A stretch of 64,000 bases of DNA from Owenia fusiformis. Lineage: Eukaryota; Annelida; Polychaeta; Sabellida; Oweniidae. The notes under the pieces were generated by a model that did no database searches, had not been told where the DNA came from, and worked only from the letters and a program-made list of their open reading frames with translations. Made by a program: the position numbers and the translations under genes. The stretch covers positions 813,730 to 877,729 of the forward strand of contig CAIIXF020000007.1 in NCBI GenBank assembly GCA_903813345.2, in the 5' to 3' direction. How positions within the stretch are numbered: position 1 is the stretch's first letter; the number at the start of each line of letters is the position of its first letter. Of the stretch, positions 47,301-59,300 are shown in pieces.

Positions 47301-50300
47301 ATACAAAAAATGGATTATTAGCATAGAAAGGCCTAAAAATGATGATGAATAACATTCCGAAGCCAGAAAGGGTGGATTTCTCCAACAATTTGGAGAAACA
47401 CTGGTTAAATTTCAGGAGTGAATTTGAGTTCTATCTAGATGCCCTTGGTGAAATCACAGACAAACAGAAGATAGGACTACTCGTTACCTGTGCTGGGCCC
47501 AAAGCCAGTCAACTGTTTAAGACATTCAAATTTGATAAAGATGAAGACTCTACAAATTATAAAGTTGTACTTCAACAATTTGACGCATACTGCATCCCAA
47601 AGCAGAATGAAACCTATGAACGTTATGTATTTCGGATTAGATTACAGAAAAATGGAGAATCCTTTGAAGAATTCCTGTCAGATTTGAAGGTGAAAATCAC
47701 CACATGCAAATATGGGACACTGGAAGATTCTATCTTACGTGATCAGTTAGTAATCGGAGTCAACGATGACACGCTCCGAGAACGCCTATTAAGGCAAGAT
47801 GATTTGACATTGACAAACTGTGAGAAAATTTGCAGAGCTGCAGAGCAAACCATTGAAAGAATGAAGACATTTAAAAATGTTGAGACTACTGCGTCTGCGG
47901 ACATCAACAACGTGACAACTACCCCAAGGATGATAACAGACTGTTCACAATGTGGATATGATCATGCTATCCGTAAATGTCCAGCGTACGGACAAACGTG
48001 CAACAAATGCGGCAAGAGGAACCACTACTCATCTAAGTGCCACATCACGAAAGGTGCGCGACCCAAGGAGTATGGACGAAAAAAGCGACAATCAGGCCGC
48101 AGAAAACAGGTGAACATAGTAAATGATGAAAATGAAACCGATAGCAGTGACTGTGAGTATTACATAAATTTTGTAAATGAACAACCTGAAGAACAGTACT
48201 CAGAAATCAGTGACAATGAACCATCACATGAGATCAATGTTGTAAATGATGACAAATGGGTAGCTCCTTTGGTGGTCAATGGTGTTCTTATACCATTTAG
48301 ACTAGATACAGGGGCCAATGCAAACATAATAAACCAAAGTGACTTGAAACAATTAAAATGCCCCCCTAACATATTCAACAGAAATACGAAATTGTATGAT
48401 TACAACAAACAGCCTATTGAAACATGTGGGGTGTGTGTATTACAGGTTCAAGTAAAAGGCAAGTGTCACAGGGTCCACTTTGTTATTGTAAAAAACGGAA
48501 TTTCGTTGCTTTGTGATAAAACATGTGACAAATTGGGCCTTGTGAAGCGTGTCTGGGTTGTCAATAACGATAGACCTGTTAAAGAGGTCAAAGAAATGAA
48601 AATGCCTAATGTGAAGAGTCCTGAGGAAAGTAACATGCATCACAATAGCAAATCACCTGCCACAAGGGTGGATAAATTGATAAATGATTATCCAAGTGCA
48701 TTCAATTCAATTAGCAAGTTTGAGTCTATGCCTTTCACATATAAGATATCTTTGGAAGAAAATGCACAACCAGTTATTCATGCCCCAAGGCATGTATCAG
48801 TGCCTATGAGAGGTAAAGTGCATAGTGAACTTTCAAGACTTGAAACATTAGGCATCATACATGGTAGTTGTAAAGAAATCAAATGGTGATGTAAGATTAT
48901 GTGTAGATCCTACAGATTTGAATAGGTCAATCAAAAGGGAACATTACCCAATACCAAAAAAGGATTTGATTATTAGTGAGATGAAAAATGCAAAGGTGTT
49001 TAGTAAGTTGGATGCTTCAAGTGGTTTTTTTCAAATTAAACTCCACCCTGAAAGTCAACCCCTCACAACCTTTAATAGTCCCTGGGGCAGGTACTGTTAC
49101 CAACGTCTCCCACAAGGTATATCTAGTAGCCCAGAGGTGTTCCATAAGGCAATGGAACAGGTAGTTGATGGTCTAGACGGTGTACGAGTATATATCGATG
49201 ATCTGATAATCTGGGGAGAAAATGCAACTGAGCATGACATGCGCTTAAAAATGGTCATGGAAAGGCTGGTCAAATTCAATGTCAAGTTAAATAAAGGAAA
49301 ATGTCAAATTGGTGAATCAGAAATTACCTTTTTGGGAGAGAAACTAACTCAAAATGGAGTTCAACTTGATGAAGGTAGGATAGATACAATCACTAATTTA
49401 GAGAGTCCAAAAGACAAAACTGGACTTCAAAGAATATTTGGGGTGATTAATTACGCTGGAAAATTCATCCCTAATTTGTCTGCAAGAACAACTCACATGA
49501 GGAAGCTTTTAGAATCTCAAGTTATCTGGAAATGGGAAAGCAATCATGAGCAAGAGTTCCAAGACATAAAAAAGGTCATAAGTTCATCCCCAGTGTTAGC
49601 CTATTTTGACCCTCTAAGGAAAACAAGAGTTTCAACAGATTCCAGTAAGGACTCACTAGGGATGGTTCTTATGCAACAGCATGGTACTGATTGGAAGCCA
49701 GTGGCTTACGGTAGCAAATCCCTTACAGAATGTCAAAAAAGATGGGCCCAGATAGAAAAAGAATGTTTGGGATTAGTTGAAGGGTGTAACAAATTTCATA
49801 TATACATATATGGGATGGATAAAATTGAACTTGAAACAGACCATAAGCCCTTGATACCAATATCCCAGAAAAATTTGAATGACATGACCCCAAGGTTACA
49901 AAGGTTGTTCATGAAACTGCAGAAATATGATTATACAATGATATACACCCCTGGAAAAAACTTGGTACTAGCAGACGCCCTCAGTAGAGCAAGTTTCAGA
50001 ACAAAAAGATCAGAACCAAGAATTTCAAAACTAGATATCCAGGTAGAAAATCAAGTGAACATGATATTTAGTGAAATACCTGTCTCAGAGAACATTATGA
50101 GAAAAATCAAAATAGAAACAAGGAAAGACCCCATATTATCCAAGATTATTGATTATGTAAGAAATGGTTGGGAAAAGGGGTCAGAGAAAATATACTCCCA
50201 AATGAAACATGAAATTACTGTAGTGGATGATATTCTTTTGAAAGGGCAAACAGTAATTATCCCCAAAAGCATGAGGAAGGAAATATTAAATAGGGTCCAT

Positions 50301-53300
50301 GAAGGTCACTTGGGAGTAGAAAAGTGTAAGCGAATAGCTAGAAAATCAGTATACTGGCCAGGCATTAATAATGACATCTCAGACATGATAGGAAAGTGCG
50401 AAACATGTCTTGAGCTGAGGTACAACAATGCAAAACAGCCATTGATAAATGGTGACAAAACAAAAGGCCCCTGGGAAAAGGTTGCAATAGACCTTTTCAA
50501 GCTCTTTTAGTGACTGATTATTTCTCAAACTACCCAGAATGTGTTCATCTGTCAAGTACAAAGGCAAAAACAATAATCAGTCACATAAAGTCAATATTTG
50601 CAAGATTCGGAATTCCCTTGAAAGTGAGAATTGATAATGCTACTATGTTTGAATCAAGAGAATTCAAGGAATTTGCAGACACCTATGAATTTGATTTGTC
50701 ATTCAGTAGTCCTTTCCATAGCCAGGGTAACGGAAAGGCAGAAAATGGGGTCAAAATAGTAAAAAGGCTGATGAAAAAAGCAATTCGCAGCAATACTGAC
50801 CCACATCTGGCCCTGTTAGCATACAGGAATGCCCCATTAGAGTGTGGTAAGTCACCAGCAGAGCTCTTAATGGGGAGACCATTAAGAACTCGATTACCAT
50901 CTGCAATACAGGCCAACGATAGATTTACCAATATAGAGAAAAGTAAAGCCCTGCAGAAGGAGAAGCAGAAAAAATATTACGACAAAAACACGAAGCAACT
51001 TTCAGAGTTAGAAAACAATCAGACGGTTAGACTGAAAAGACACCCGAAAGATAAATGGGATGTAAAAGCCAGAGTTGTCGCAAAAGTTTCCTCCAGATCT
51101 TACAACACGATGTCCGATTTGGTGCTCTGATCTGGCCACATGAAAAGGTTTTCATACTATTTTATAGATGTCGCTGTAACATATTTTCAAGTATTTAGCC
51201 CCCGTAGGAACGGTGATTACTATGTCATAGAATGACTTCCGTTTGCAAGATTTATGTACAGAATTCAACTTTTTTCAAGGTTTGTTGTGCTTTTTACCGT
51301 TTTTCCGGGCGTCATTTCGTTCTCAAGTTACATTCTGTGAAAGATAAGGTAGAATTACGCGGGTAATACGTCGCTTTTATGATGTTCTTTTGAGAAATAT
51401 ATGGTTTTATTTAAAAAATTAAAATCACAGAAATTGTTTTTGATCTTTGATTCATCAAAAAATCAACTTTGTTAATTTATCTCACTAAACAATTTTATGG
51501 GAGATCAAGAGTCTAAATATCCCTATCACGCGAGGGCTAAAAAACAAGATGGCGTACTTATTATTTAATCCCGGGATTTTGTCCCATATGGCCCAGTTTG
51601 ATTTCCTCATCAGTACAAATGAATTAACACTTACAGTACTGCAGTATATGTCTAGTTCATGCTCTAACAAACAGCTGGACTGGATTAAAATGTATTTTCG
51701 GCTGTACAGTACAGATTTAAAGATTTGCATGTACATTTCGCCTACGTATTTGTGACGTAGTTTTCCTCGAATTGGTACAGTTTATTATCACGTGATTATC
51801 GATTTTATAAAAACAGCGCTATCTATCAATTACTCCGTGCGTCAAAAGCATAAATTGAAATGGCCAGCTGGGGCTGCGAGATCTGCCGTCGTGCAAGGTA
51901 GAAACAGAAGGAGGGAAACTTTTTAGAAGGGATAGGAGAGAGCTCCTGGCATCAAAGGAGCCATTTAATGAGATAATGTGTCAAGACCTAGATATACAAA
52001 CAAGACCTCCCACTCCTTGTCCCCCTAATTCCCATGAAACAAATCAATCAACCAACCCATCACCTGTTCCAACTAGTAACAGGTTCAGTCCCTTATTAAA
52101 CATAGATGTGGAGCATCCAGCTACTGAATTAAGGAGGTCTGGCAGAGTGTCTAAACCAGTTAACAGACTCTGTTACAATTAATGACTTTTGATCAGTTAA
52201 CTAGTTATTTAGACACTTGATACTTGTTATTAAGATACTTTGATAATTTCAAAGATACTTAAATCACATGGGTTATTAAAAAAAAATGAGAGTGTATCTA
52301 AAACATAAACTTTCGAAACTAGTGACTCCTATATTGTAACATAAAGCTTTCGAAATTAGTGACATCTATATTGCCTTTTTTATAATCATTCAAACTTTGA
52401 AACATTTTTCTGAGACACTTTGAGATGGTTAAAGATACTTACAATATTGTATGAATAAAAGGTGATTATAGGGTGCAGTTTAAACATCAACAATTTGTAG
52501 ATTATTAGTGTGCTATGAATAGAATTAATGTACAATCATTCATAGATTATTGTTTAAGAAAAGTCTTTATTATGATTGATCATTTGTATTATTTTATATT
52601 CCTTTACATTCTTTAGAAAAAGGGAGATGTAATGATATCCAGTTTCTGGTATCATCTTGCTAACTGCCTTTGAGGTATTATGTTACTTGTACATGTGTGG
52701 GATTACAAATATACAACTTGGTCTTCTAAAGCTAGAACTTGTACTGTCCAGATCATTACAGATATAATAAAATATGCTGAATCAGCACTTTTGAGCCTAA
52801 ACTGTCACCTGCAGGCAATAAAATACAATGCAACATAGTAATTTCATCAATACTGATACAACTAATGCACAAAATATAACTAGTATGACAGTATGCCTTA
52901 ATTTGACATTGATGTCTACTTACCCCCCCCCCCCTCCATAACCACAGGCCAGATATTTTGTTATTTTTTTCTTATCTAGTAAATCCTGTATGAACTCAAA
53001 AATGTTTACATGTATTGAAGCATAAACCAAATTTGTCCTTGATTTTATTTCAGTTCTAGAACCATCTTGGAAGAGAAGATATACAATAAAATGTAATTAA
53101 CATAGAACTTAAAGAATGTCTATATTTGGACATCAAAGGGTTAAAACCATACTTTTCTTTAGGTAGACATCGTTAAAATAACTTATAAGCCTAAAATATA
53201 ACATATTTAGGTTGTGGCAACATAAGATTCCCCAGAATTAAGGAGGATTATTTTATTATAATTTTTTGAAATTTTACCCCTCTGAAAATTATGGGTAGGG

Positions 53301-56300
53301 GGTACAAAATCAATTTTCTCCCCAAAAACAGCTCTAGAACTTTGTACATGCGGATAAAAATGTTTTAAATGGTTCACAGATCCACTAAAATAAAATTCAC
53401 GATTTGTTCCATCCAAAATCATAAGGGCCATTTTTTGTAATGAATTCCGTGTACTACAAGACATTTTTAACACAAACGTGTATCAGTATCATATGTTTAA
53501 GAAAATGTACATATTTGCAAACAAATAGTTCAGGAGACAACAGAATGGTCGATTTAATTCCTCACTTAAGTTACATAAACGGTTTTTCGAAAAACAGTTA
53601 AGATCTGCACTTTTAACCCAAACCGTTTATGTAACTTAAGTGAGGAATTAAATCGACGATTCTGTTGTCTTCTGGACTACTTTTTGCAAACATGTACATT
53701 TTCTAAAAAATATGATGCTGATACACGTTTGTGAGAAAAAACGTCGTTGGGATTCTGCCTACAACGCGTGAAATAAGGAAAAAGAAAAATCATACCTTCG
53801 ACGTTCCGACATTTTGTTACCAAAACGATTCGTTTTGGTAACCAGCGTAATCGAGTGGATCACCAGTGCTATAAATGTTCAGACTTGAACACTGCACCTT
53901 TAGTTTTTTTTACCAACACACTATGCCACCATCATTTACTTATAAAACTTTGATAACTTTTATGATGATTGTTATTGAAACTTTTATAATACTTTGAAAG
54001 GTCTTTGATACATATAGCAAAAGAGTATACTGTATGCAGGAACACATCCACTATACATGTTCAATGGTATTTGGATAAAGAAAGGAGAATATTGTTCAAA
54101 GTATATGTATGGTCTCACTGGTCTGTTTATATAAATACAATTTGATTTGACAATCTACATCTATGAAGCAAGTGAATATCAAAGTATCATTTAAAAAATT
54201 CCACATTTCAGGAGGCATCTTAATTAACAGAGAAGTATAGCACTGTCTCATCGGCCATCTTCGTCCTAAATGGATCAAACTTTGATTCGCTTTATTTGTT
54301 GGCCAAGGCTTCCAACAATTGCACTTGACTAATGCATTTGTTTCGCACACACTTAATAAAACTGGTAGAAGTATTGATAAGATGTGAATTGTAGTAGCCT
54401 CAAAATATCAAATTTAAGTTGTCTTACATCATAATGTGTCCACAGCTGCATTCCAAAAGATGAAACTCTGAATACACTTGAAAAGAACTGCTCAGCTTCA
54501 AAGAAATGAGGGATCTTCAGATCTTCAGCTAACTCAGGAAACTGGCGTTTTATATCTGCTATATCTTTTCTAGGATCATCACCAAGGGATCTCAAATAAT
54601 ATCTTTCATCCTAAAAATAAAAATATTTCATAGCAAACTTATGTTGAAACAGGGGAGTTGGTATATATTGAATAAATCAAATTGTTCAGTAATTTCTTCT
54701 AAAATCCAAGATAATAAGATAATATGAAAAATAAAAAATGCAAACAAGACTTAAAACCAACTTGCCATTAACAGATAAAGGTGAGGGAAGTCAGTTACTC
54801 TCTAGTTTACTTTTTAAAGAACAAAAATAAGATACATATACAGTAAAACCTGTCTTAGTGAACACCTCTCTCTAGTGAACACCTGTCCCTAGTGGACACC
54901 CTTCCTACGCACATAGTCCACTGACTTCTGTATAAATTACCCTCTCTCTAGTGAACACCTACCTACAGTGAACGTTTTTTCTTGGCAAAAAAATGTTCAC
55001 TATACACAAGTTTTACTGTAGTTAATATAAGGGTAATTATGTATAATTGACATTCTTATAACTTACATCTTGAAAAAAGAAGTCTGTATGTTTCTCCTCT
55101 GTGGATCTCTTAATAAACTCATCGAAGGCTAATGTTTTATATGAAAAGTTCTTATTAATGAAGTCCATCTGCTTGAAAGGGGAGACATGAACAGTGACTT
55201 TTCTTTGTTGACCAACTGATGCAAGATATTCTGGTGTCCATTTTGTCAGACATTCTCCAATTGGAATGCCTTTTAGTACAGCTGGGTATCTCTAAAACAA
55301 AGTATATAGGTTCATGAGTAAAGAGTGGTGATGTCATATGTTAAATAAGTTCAGTAAAAGGAATTAATGTTTAATTCTTTTTGTCCACTGTGACGGAGCA
55401 GTTGCAAATGTCAACTGTGAAACTGCTCCGTCACAGCGGACAAAAAAATTAAACATTCTTTTTTTATAAAAGAATTTAAATGACCCCATACGAGGGGTGA
55501 TCAATAAGTAATGGACGCTTTTTTACTAGTGTTGTCGCGATTAATCGATACATCGCGATATATATCGCCAAAGCTGATTCTGGTGATGCATCGATGTCTG
55601 AAACAAAACATCGATGTTTTTAAAAAAAATTAATTTGCTAAAAATCACCCTTTCTTATCTTATTTTGACGCAAATCGCTTACCTTTCTCATGTCTTATTT
55701 CATTTTCCAATGTTTTCTGATATTCTTTCGCTTTAAAACTGTTTTAGCTATTCGAAATGAACCATTAATCTAAAAAAATTACTTTACTTTCATTTCACCT
55801 TTCTAGAAGTTCCCGGATGTACCGGATGTTCGGTATTTTAGTGCATTAGCGTTCGGTATTTCAGTGCACTTTTCTCGGACTTTTTCTCGATGTACATCGC
55901 GATGTGCATCGATGTTTACTACTGAAAATTGCCGATGCATCGATGTACGATTATGGGACATCGCGACAACACTATTTTTACACAGATGCTTTTTATAGAC
56001 CAATCCCTTCGATTTTCTTACCAGTGATACATCATTCAATTATCTATCAACTCTGAAGATTTGAAAACAAAATATATAATACATGTTGATATATCCTAAT
56101 TTCCGTGGAGGAGGTACGGGTACCCCGGGACCGACATTTACTTCACATATTCTGAAGCTATTTTAGCTTGTTTAACATGCAATGCAGTTGAATGCAGGCT
56201 GAACAAAACAAACCATTATGGTCATGAAATACTCCATTTTGTTATGCCATAGTTGATTTTGAATATTTTATCATCACTATGAGGTATTCATGCCACATTC

Positions 56301-59300
56301 ATTCCACAGGGCCCTCTAAATAGGTTCCATCAAGTGCTACATGTACACAATTCCTCATCCTCTTAACTCAAGATTGTGAGACATGGCTGAATCCATTCTC
56401 TGACATTGTAGCAAGATACAGTTGCATGGGTTGTTTTACCTGCGTCCGTTCTCTATAGAAATAAGTAATATAGAAATAAACAAGTCACATGTGAGCAGAT
56501 GTGGACAATATAGTGCATTGGTCAAGGGCTCAATTTTGAGGTCCAGGGATATTGTTTTCTGAACATTTTGAGATCTGTGGGCAGGTGCATTGTCCATATG
56601 GAGTAGGGTGTTCCCTTCTCTCACCACCCCTTTCTTCCACAATGCTTTCTCAAATTGACCTGCAAACCCGTTCCATACAACACTCTGACATTTACAATAC
56701 TTTCTGTTTATGTGTTACCGGTCAGCAAAAAATTTCAAACAATACAGCACTTCTTGCATATAAAAAGTTCAAATCTAACTCAAACTTACCAAACTGGCTA
56801 AAGACTGAATATGTGACGTAAATGTCGGTCCCGGGGTTCCTGTACCTCCTTCCCGGAAATAAGGATATATCAACATGTATTATATATTTTGTCTTCAAAT
56901 CTTCAGAATTGATAGATAATTGAATAATGTATCACTGGTATGAAAATTAAAGGGATTGGTCAATAAAAAGTATCTGTGTAAAAAAGCGTCCATTACTTAT
57001 TGATCACCCCTCGTACATCCAGATCTCATAATACATTCAGAGTTATGCTGAAAAAATATGTAAATATTATCGTGTCACTATATCATGCCATTAAACAGTT
57101 AAAAAAGAAATAGTGCATTTTAGAGGATGATACTATGGTGCCGTTTTCAATAGCTTTTACTCCTAGCTTTATTGAATTTCAAACAGAAGTGAAGGTTAGC
57201 CGCAAATGATATATCCATTGCATGGACTAAGTAATTTTCTTTGATATAACGAAACATATGCGTTAAAAAATAAGTTGGGAAGTATTCTTAGTGTTTTTAT
57301 GAAAAATAACATGCTCCGTCACAGCTGAGACCAGTTAGTCTCAGGTCATAGGCAGCTGACAAATCTTTCGATACTGTAGCGACCCTGGGTTGGCTACCCT
57401 TGCAAATGCCAACCTTATTCCCAGTCTCGCTACTTCCCTTCTGCTTGGAGCGCGAATAATACCGCTGCAGGGTCAGGGTGATACATGTTATTTAGTTACT
57501 TGAGGTATAGCTTTTGTATTTAGAGCAACTATTTTGTAAGGGTAATTTTTTGTGGGGTAATTTTATGTAAGGGTGATCTCTCGCGAGAGACGGCGAGAAG
57601 AGAGTTGGCGCCATATTTTTCCCCATGAGGAAGTTTTGATTTAAATTGCGATGTTTTAGATTCGTTTTTCGACACTTGATCGGGCCTGATCAATCGTCAT
57701 GGCAGCCAGGGAGATGGAGAGAGTGGCCGCAAGATTGAGGTTGTATTTTTATATTTGAACTCCACTGCAGTGCTGAGCATACTTGTAGAAATATTGTGAA
57801 TCATTTTCAGTTTATTTTGTCTTTGACTTTTGAGAGTCATCTGAGTTTGACATTGGATTTGATTGGGTTATTTGTAACAGTTGATCTACTGTGATTGATT
57901 TTCTTTGAGAGAATTATGTAATTTTTGGCTGGAAGATCTGGCCTAGTTTTGATATGCTCAGCGCGCAGGTGAGATTTTTCACAGCGCCACCTTTTGACTA
58001 TCGCTTTACTTAAAGCTCGATGTTGTTTTAATTGTAAGCGCTCATATAGCCGCCATCTTACTTAAGTCATTTGTAATCTTTCTGCCATGTAATTTCCTAT
58101 GATTTCATTTGATAGATAAAACTGATGTAAAACCAAATCTCATTATTTATTTACAATTAAACTTTAAAACTTTACTTGATTTGTTGTGTTGATTGTTTGT
58201 AGTCATTGATTGATGGTTTAGATGGAATAACAGTAAAATGGCCCTATAATTAACTTCTGATATCTTCCTAACTTCATTCATATTTGTTCAATTAGTGTTT
58301 CCAACTTTTGTGTCTATTCATAGATGGCAGCACTTTACAGATAGTCAAGCAATCAATCTCTTTCAGCTCAAATCCGATTCACTACGTGCTTTGACCGTTC
58401 AGCTTACCACGCTACCATTTGTTTGCTCGTTCGGTCCAGTTTGTTTGTTTGTTTGTACGGGTTGCTTTGTTGTTGTAATGGTTAATTGATTGATTGGGCA
58501 GCCCGTACGTGGCAGTTTCGGGATTAAGACCGGAGCTGTTACATTGGTTAGTCGCGGCGGGATTTTTGAGTTGTTTGTTTGATTGATTGATTGTTGTTTA
58601 AGTATTTGTGAAATTCTGCAGCAAGTTTCTCGTGCGCGGTTGAGATTTGATGACCTACTCTAGTCCAGTCCTGGTAGTAATTGACTGTGATAGACTGATA
58701 CTACTGATAGTGAGCTTTACTGATTGTGCTAGAGGAGCTGGCGACTTGTCATCGAGCGCCACGTCTGACGTTTGCTCCCTTTCAAGACATGGCATATTTC
58801 TCTGAAATTATGCAGAAACACCAGATTATGAATTCACTCACTGATATGACAACTGATACTGCGTTTTGTTTTCCAGGTTGACATGAAGGCCCTACTGTGG
58901 TTGAACCGGCTCGTATTACTACACAGGCCCCGAGTTCCTGCGTTGCAGTAAGCCAGACTGCGGCAGCTTATCATGTTGTGACATCTACTTGGCAGGTCCT
59001 GGCCGGGCCTCAGGATGGTTGTGATCTCGATGCGCCTGTCAGCAGTTGTGATTATGGCGGCAAACAGATTAGGCCTACTTGGAGTCTGCGATGATTCACA
59101 CCTGAGTGCGCCTGCCAGGAATGGCGCAAAGCAGCATGTAGACACGACTTATGACTCCCTCGATTGTGACAATATATTATTCCAGCCAGTGACTTTTACC
59201 GATCGTGTCCTATTACCGATTATATGAATTATGAATACTGATTAGAAGAGACTACCGAGGAATAGACTTATACTACTACCAAAATATTACATGGATCATG

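Larger units (their letters stand above)
47136..52760 (+). mobile_element. Ty3/gypsy-type LTR retrotransposon, 5,625 bp, 5-bp target duplication, broken
   Basis: LTRs of 133 bp (47136-47268 and 52628-52760) start TGTAATG and end ATTACA, and differ at one base that I could find (AGAACATGT versus AGAACTTGT). The flanks are GATAT (47131-47135 and 52761-52765). Gene order is gag (zinc knuckles), protease, reverse transcriptase, RNase H, integrase, which defines Ty3/gypsy. The short LTRs and paired knuckles are reminiscent of Mag-like elements. Coding is interrupted near 48860 and 50503 by short deletions with frame changes, and at 51106 by a 788-bp insertion, so this copy is not autonomous. Inserted in the right arm of the 42925 foldback, opposite in direction to TYW5. 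Confidence 0.93.
42925..53868. mobile_element. 10.9-kb foldback transposon unit with about 1-kb diverged inverted arms, carrying nested insertions
   Basis: Termini are CACTAGTGATCCACTCG on the left and the inverse of CACTGGTGATCCACTCG on the right, each followed by ATTACGCTGGTTACC. The flanks are the direct repeat CTATA (42920-42924 and 53869-53873). The left arm runs to about 43930. Its inverted partner runs from 53868 down to 52766 and resumes on the other side of the LTR retrotransposon at about 47130-46950. This shows that the retrotransposon inserted into the right arm. Without that insertion the unit is about 5.3 kb. The loop (43.9-46.9 kb) has no recognisable transposase. CAC-termini with a 5-bp duplication recall Transib/RAG-like elements, and CACTA-type is an alternative. 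Lies in TYW5 intron 3. Confidence 0.75.
55491..57013. mobile_element. mariner-type transposon remnant, 1,523 bp
   Basis: Termini CGAGGGGTGATCAATAAG are perfectly inverted and flanked by TA. The inverted arms are long: about 190 bp on each side once the hAT-like insertion is discounted. They run through CAGTGATACAT and ATACATGTTGATATATCC to the CCCCGGGACCGACATTTAC block. Between them lies a decayed transposase fragment on the minus strand. The N-terminal part of the transposase is missing, so the copy is dead. Confidence 0.85.

Noticed and set aside
53207-53473. 88-codon minus-strand frame in the right foldback arm, which reads partly like protein
   Set aside because: The left arm's matching sequence does not keep the frame open collinearly, so there is no sign of selection on a protein.
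58295-58489. 64-codon frame repeated at 61125-61319
   Set aside because: Its identity in two places only reflects the LTR duplication. There is no codon bias or domain, and it is interrupted soon after.
58834-59145. 103-codon minus-strand frame in the LTR-element interior
   Set aside because: Opposite to the element's orientation set by the polypurine tract, with no retroviral-type motif and overlapping plus-strand frames of similar quality.
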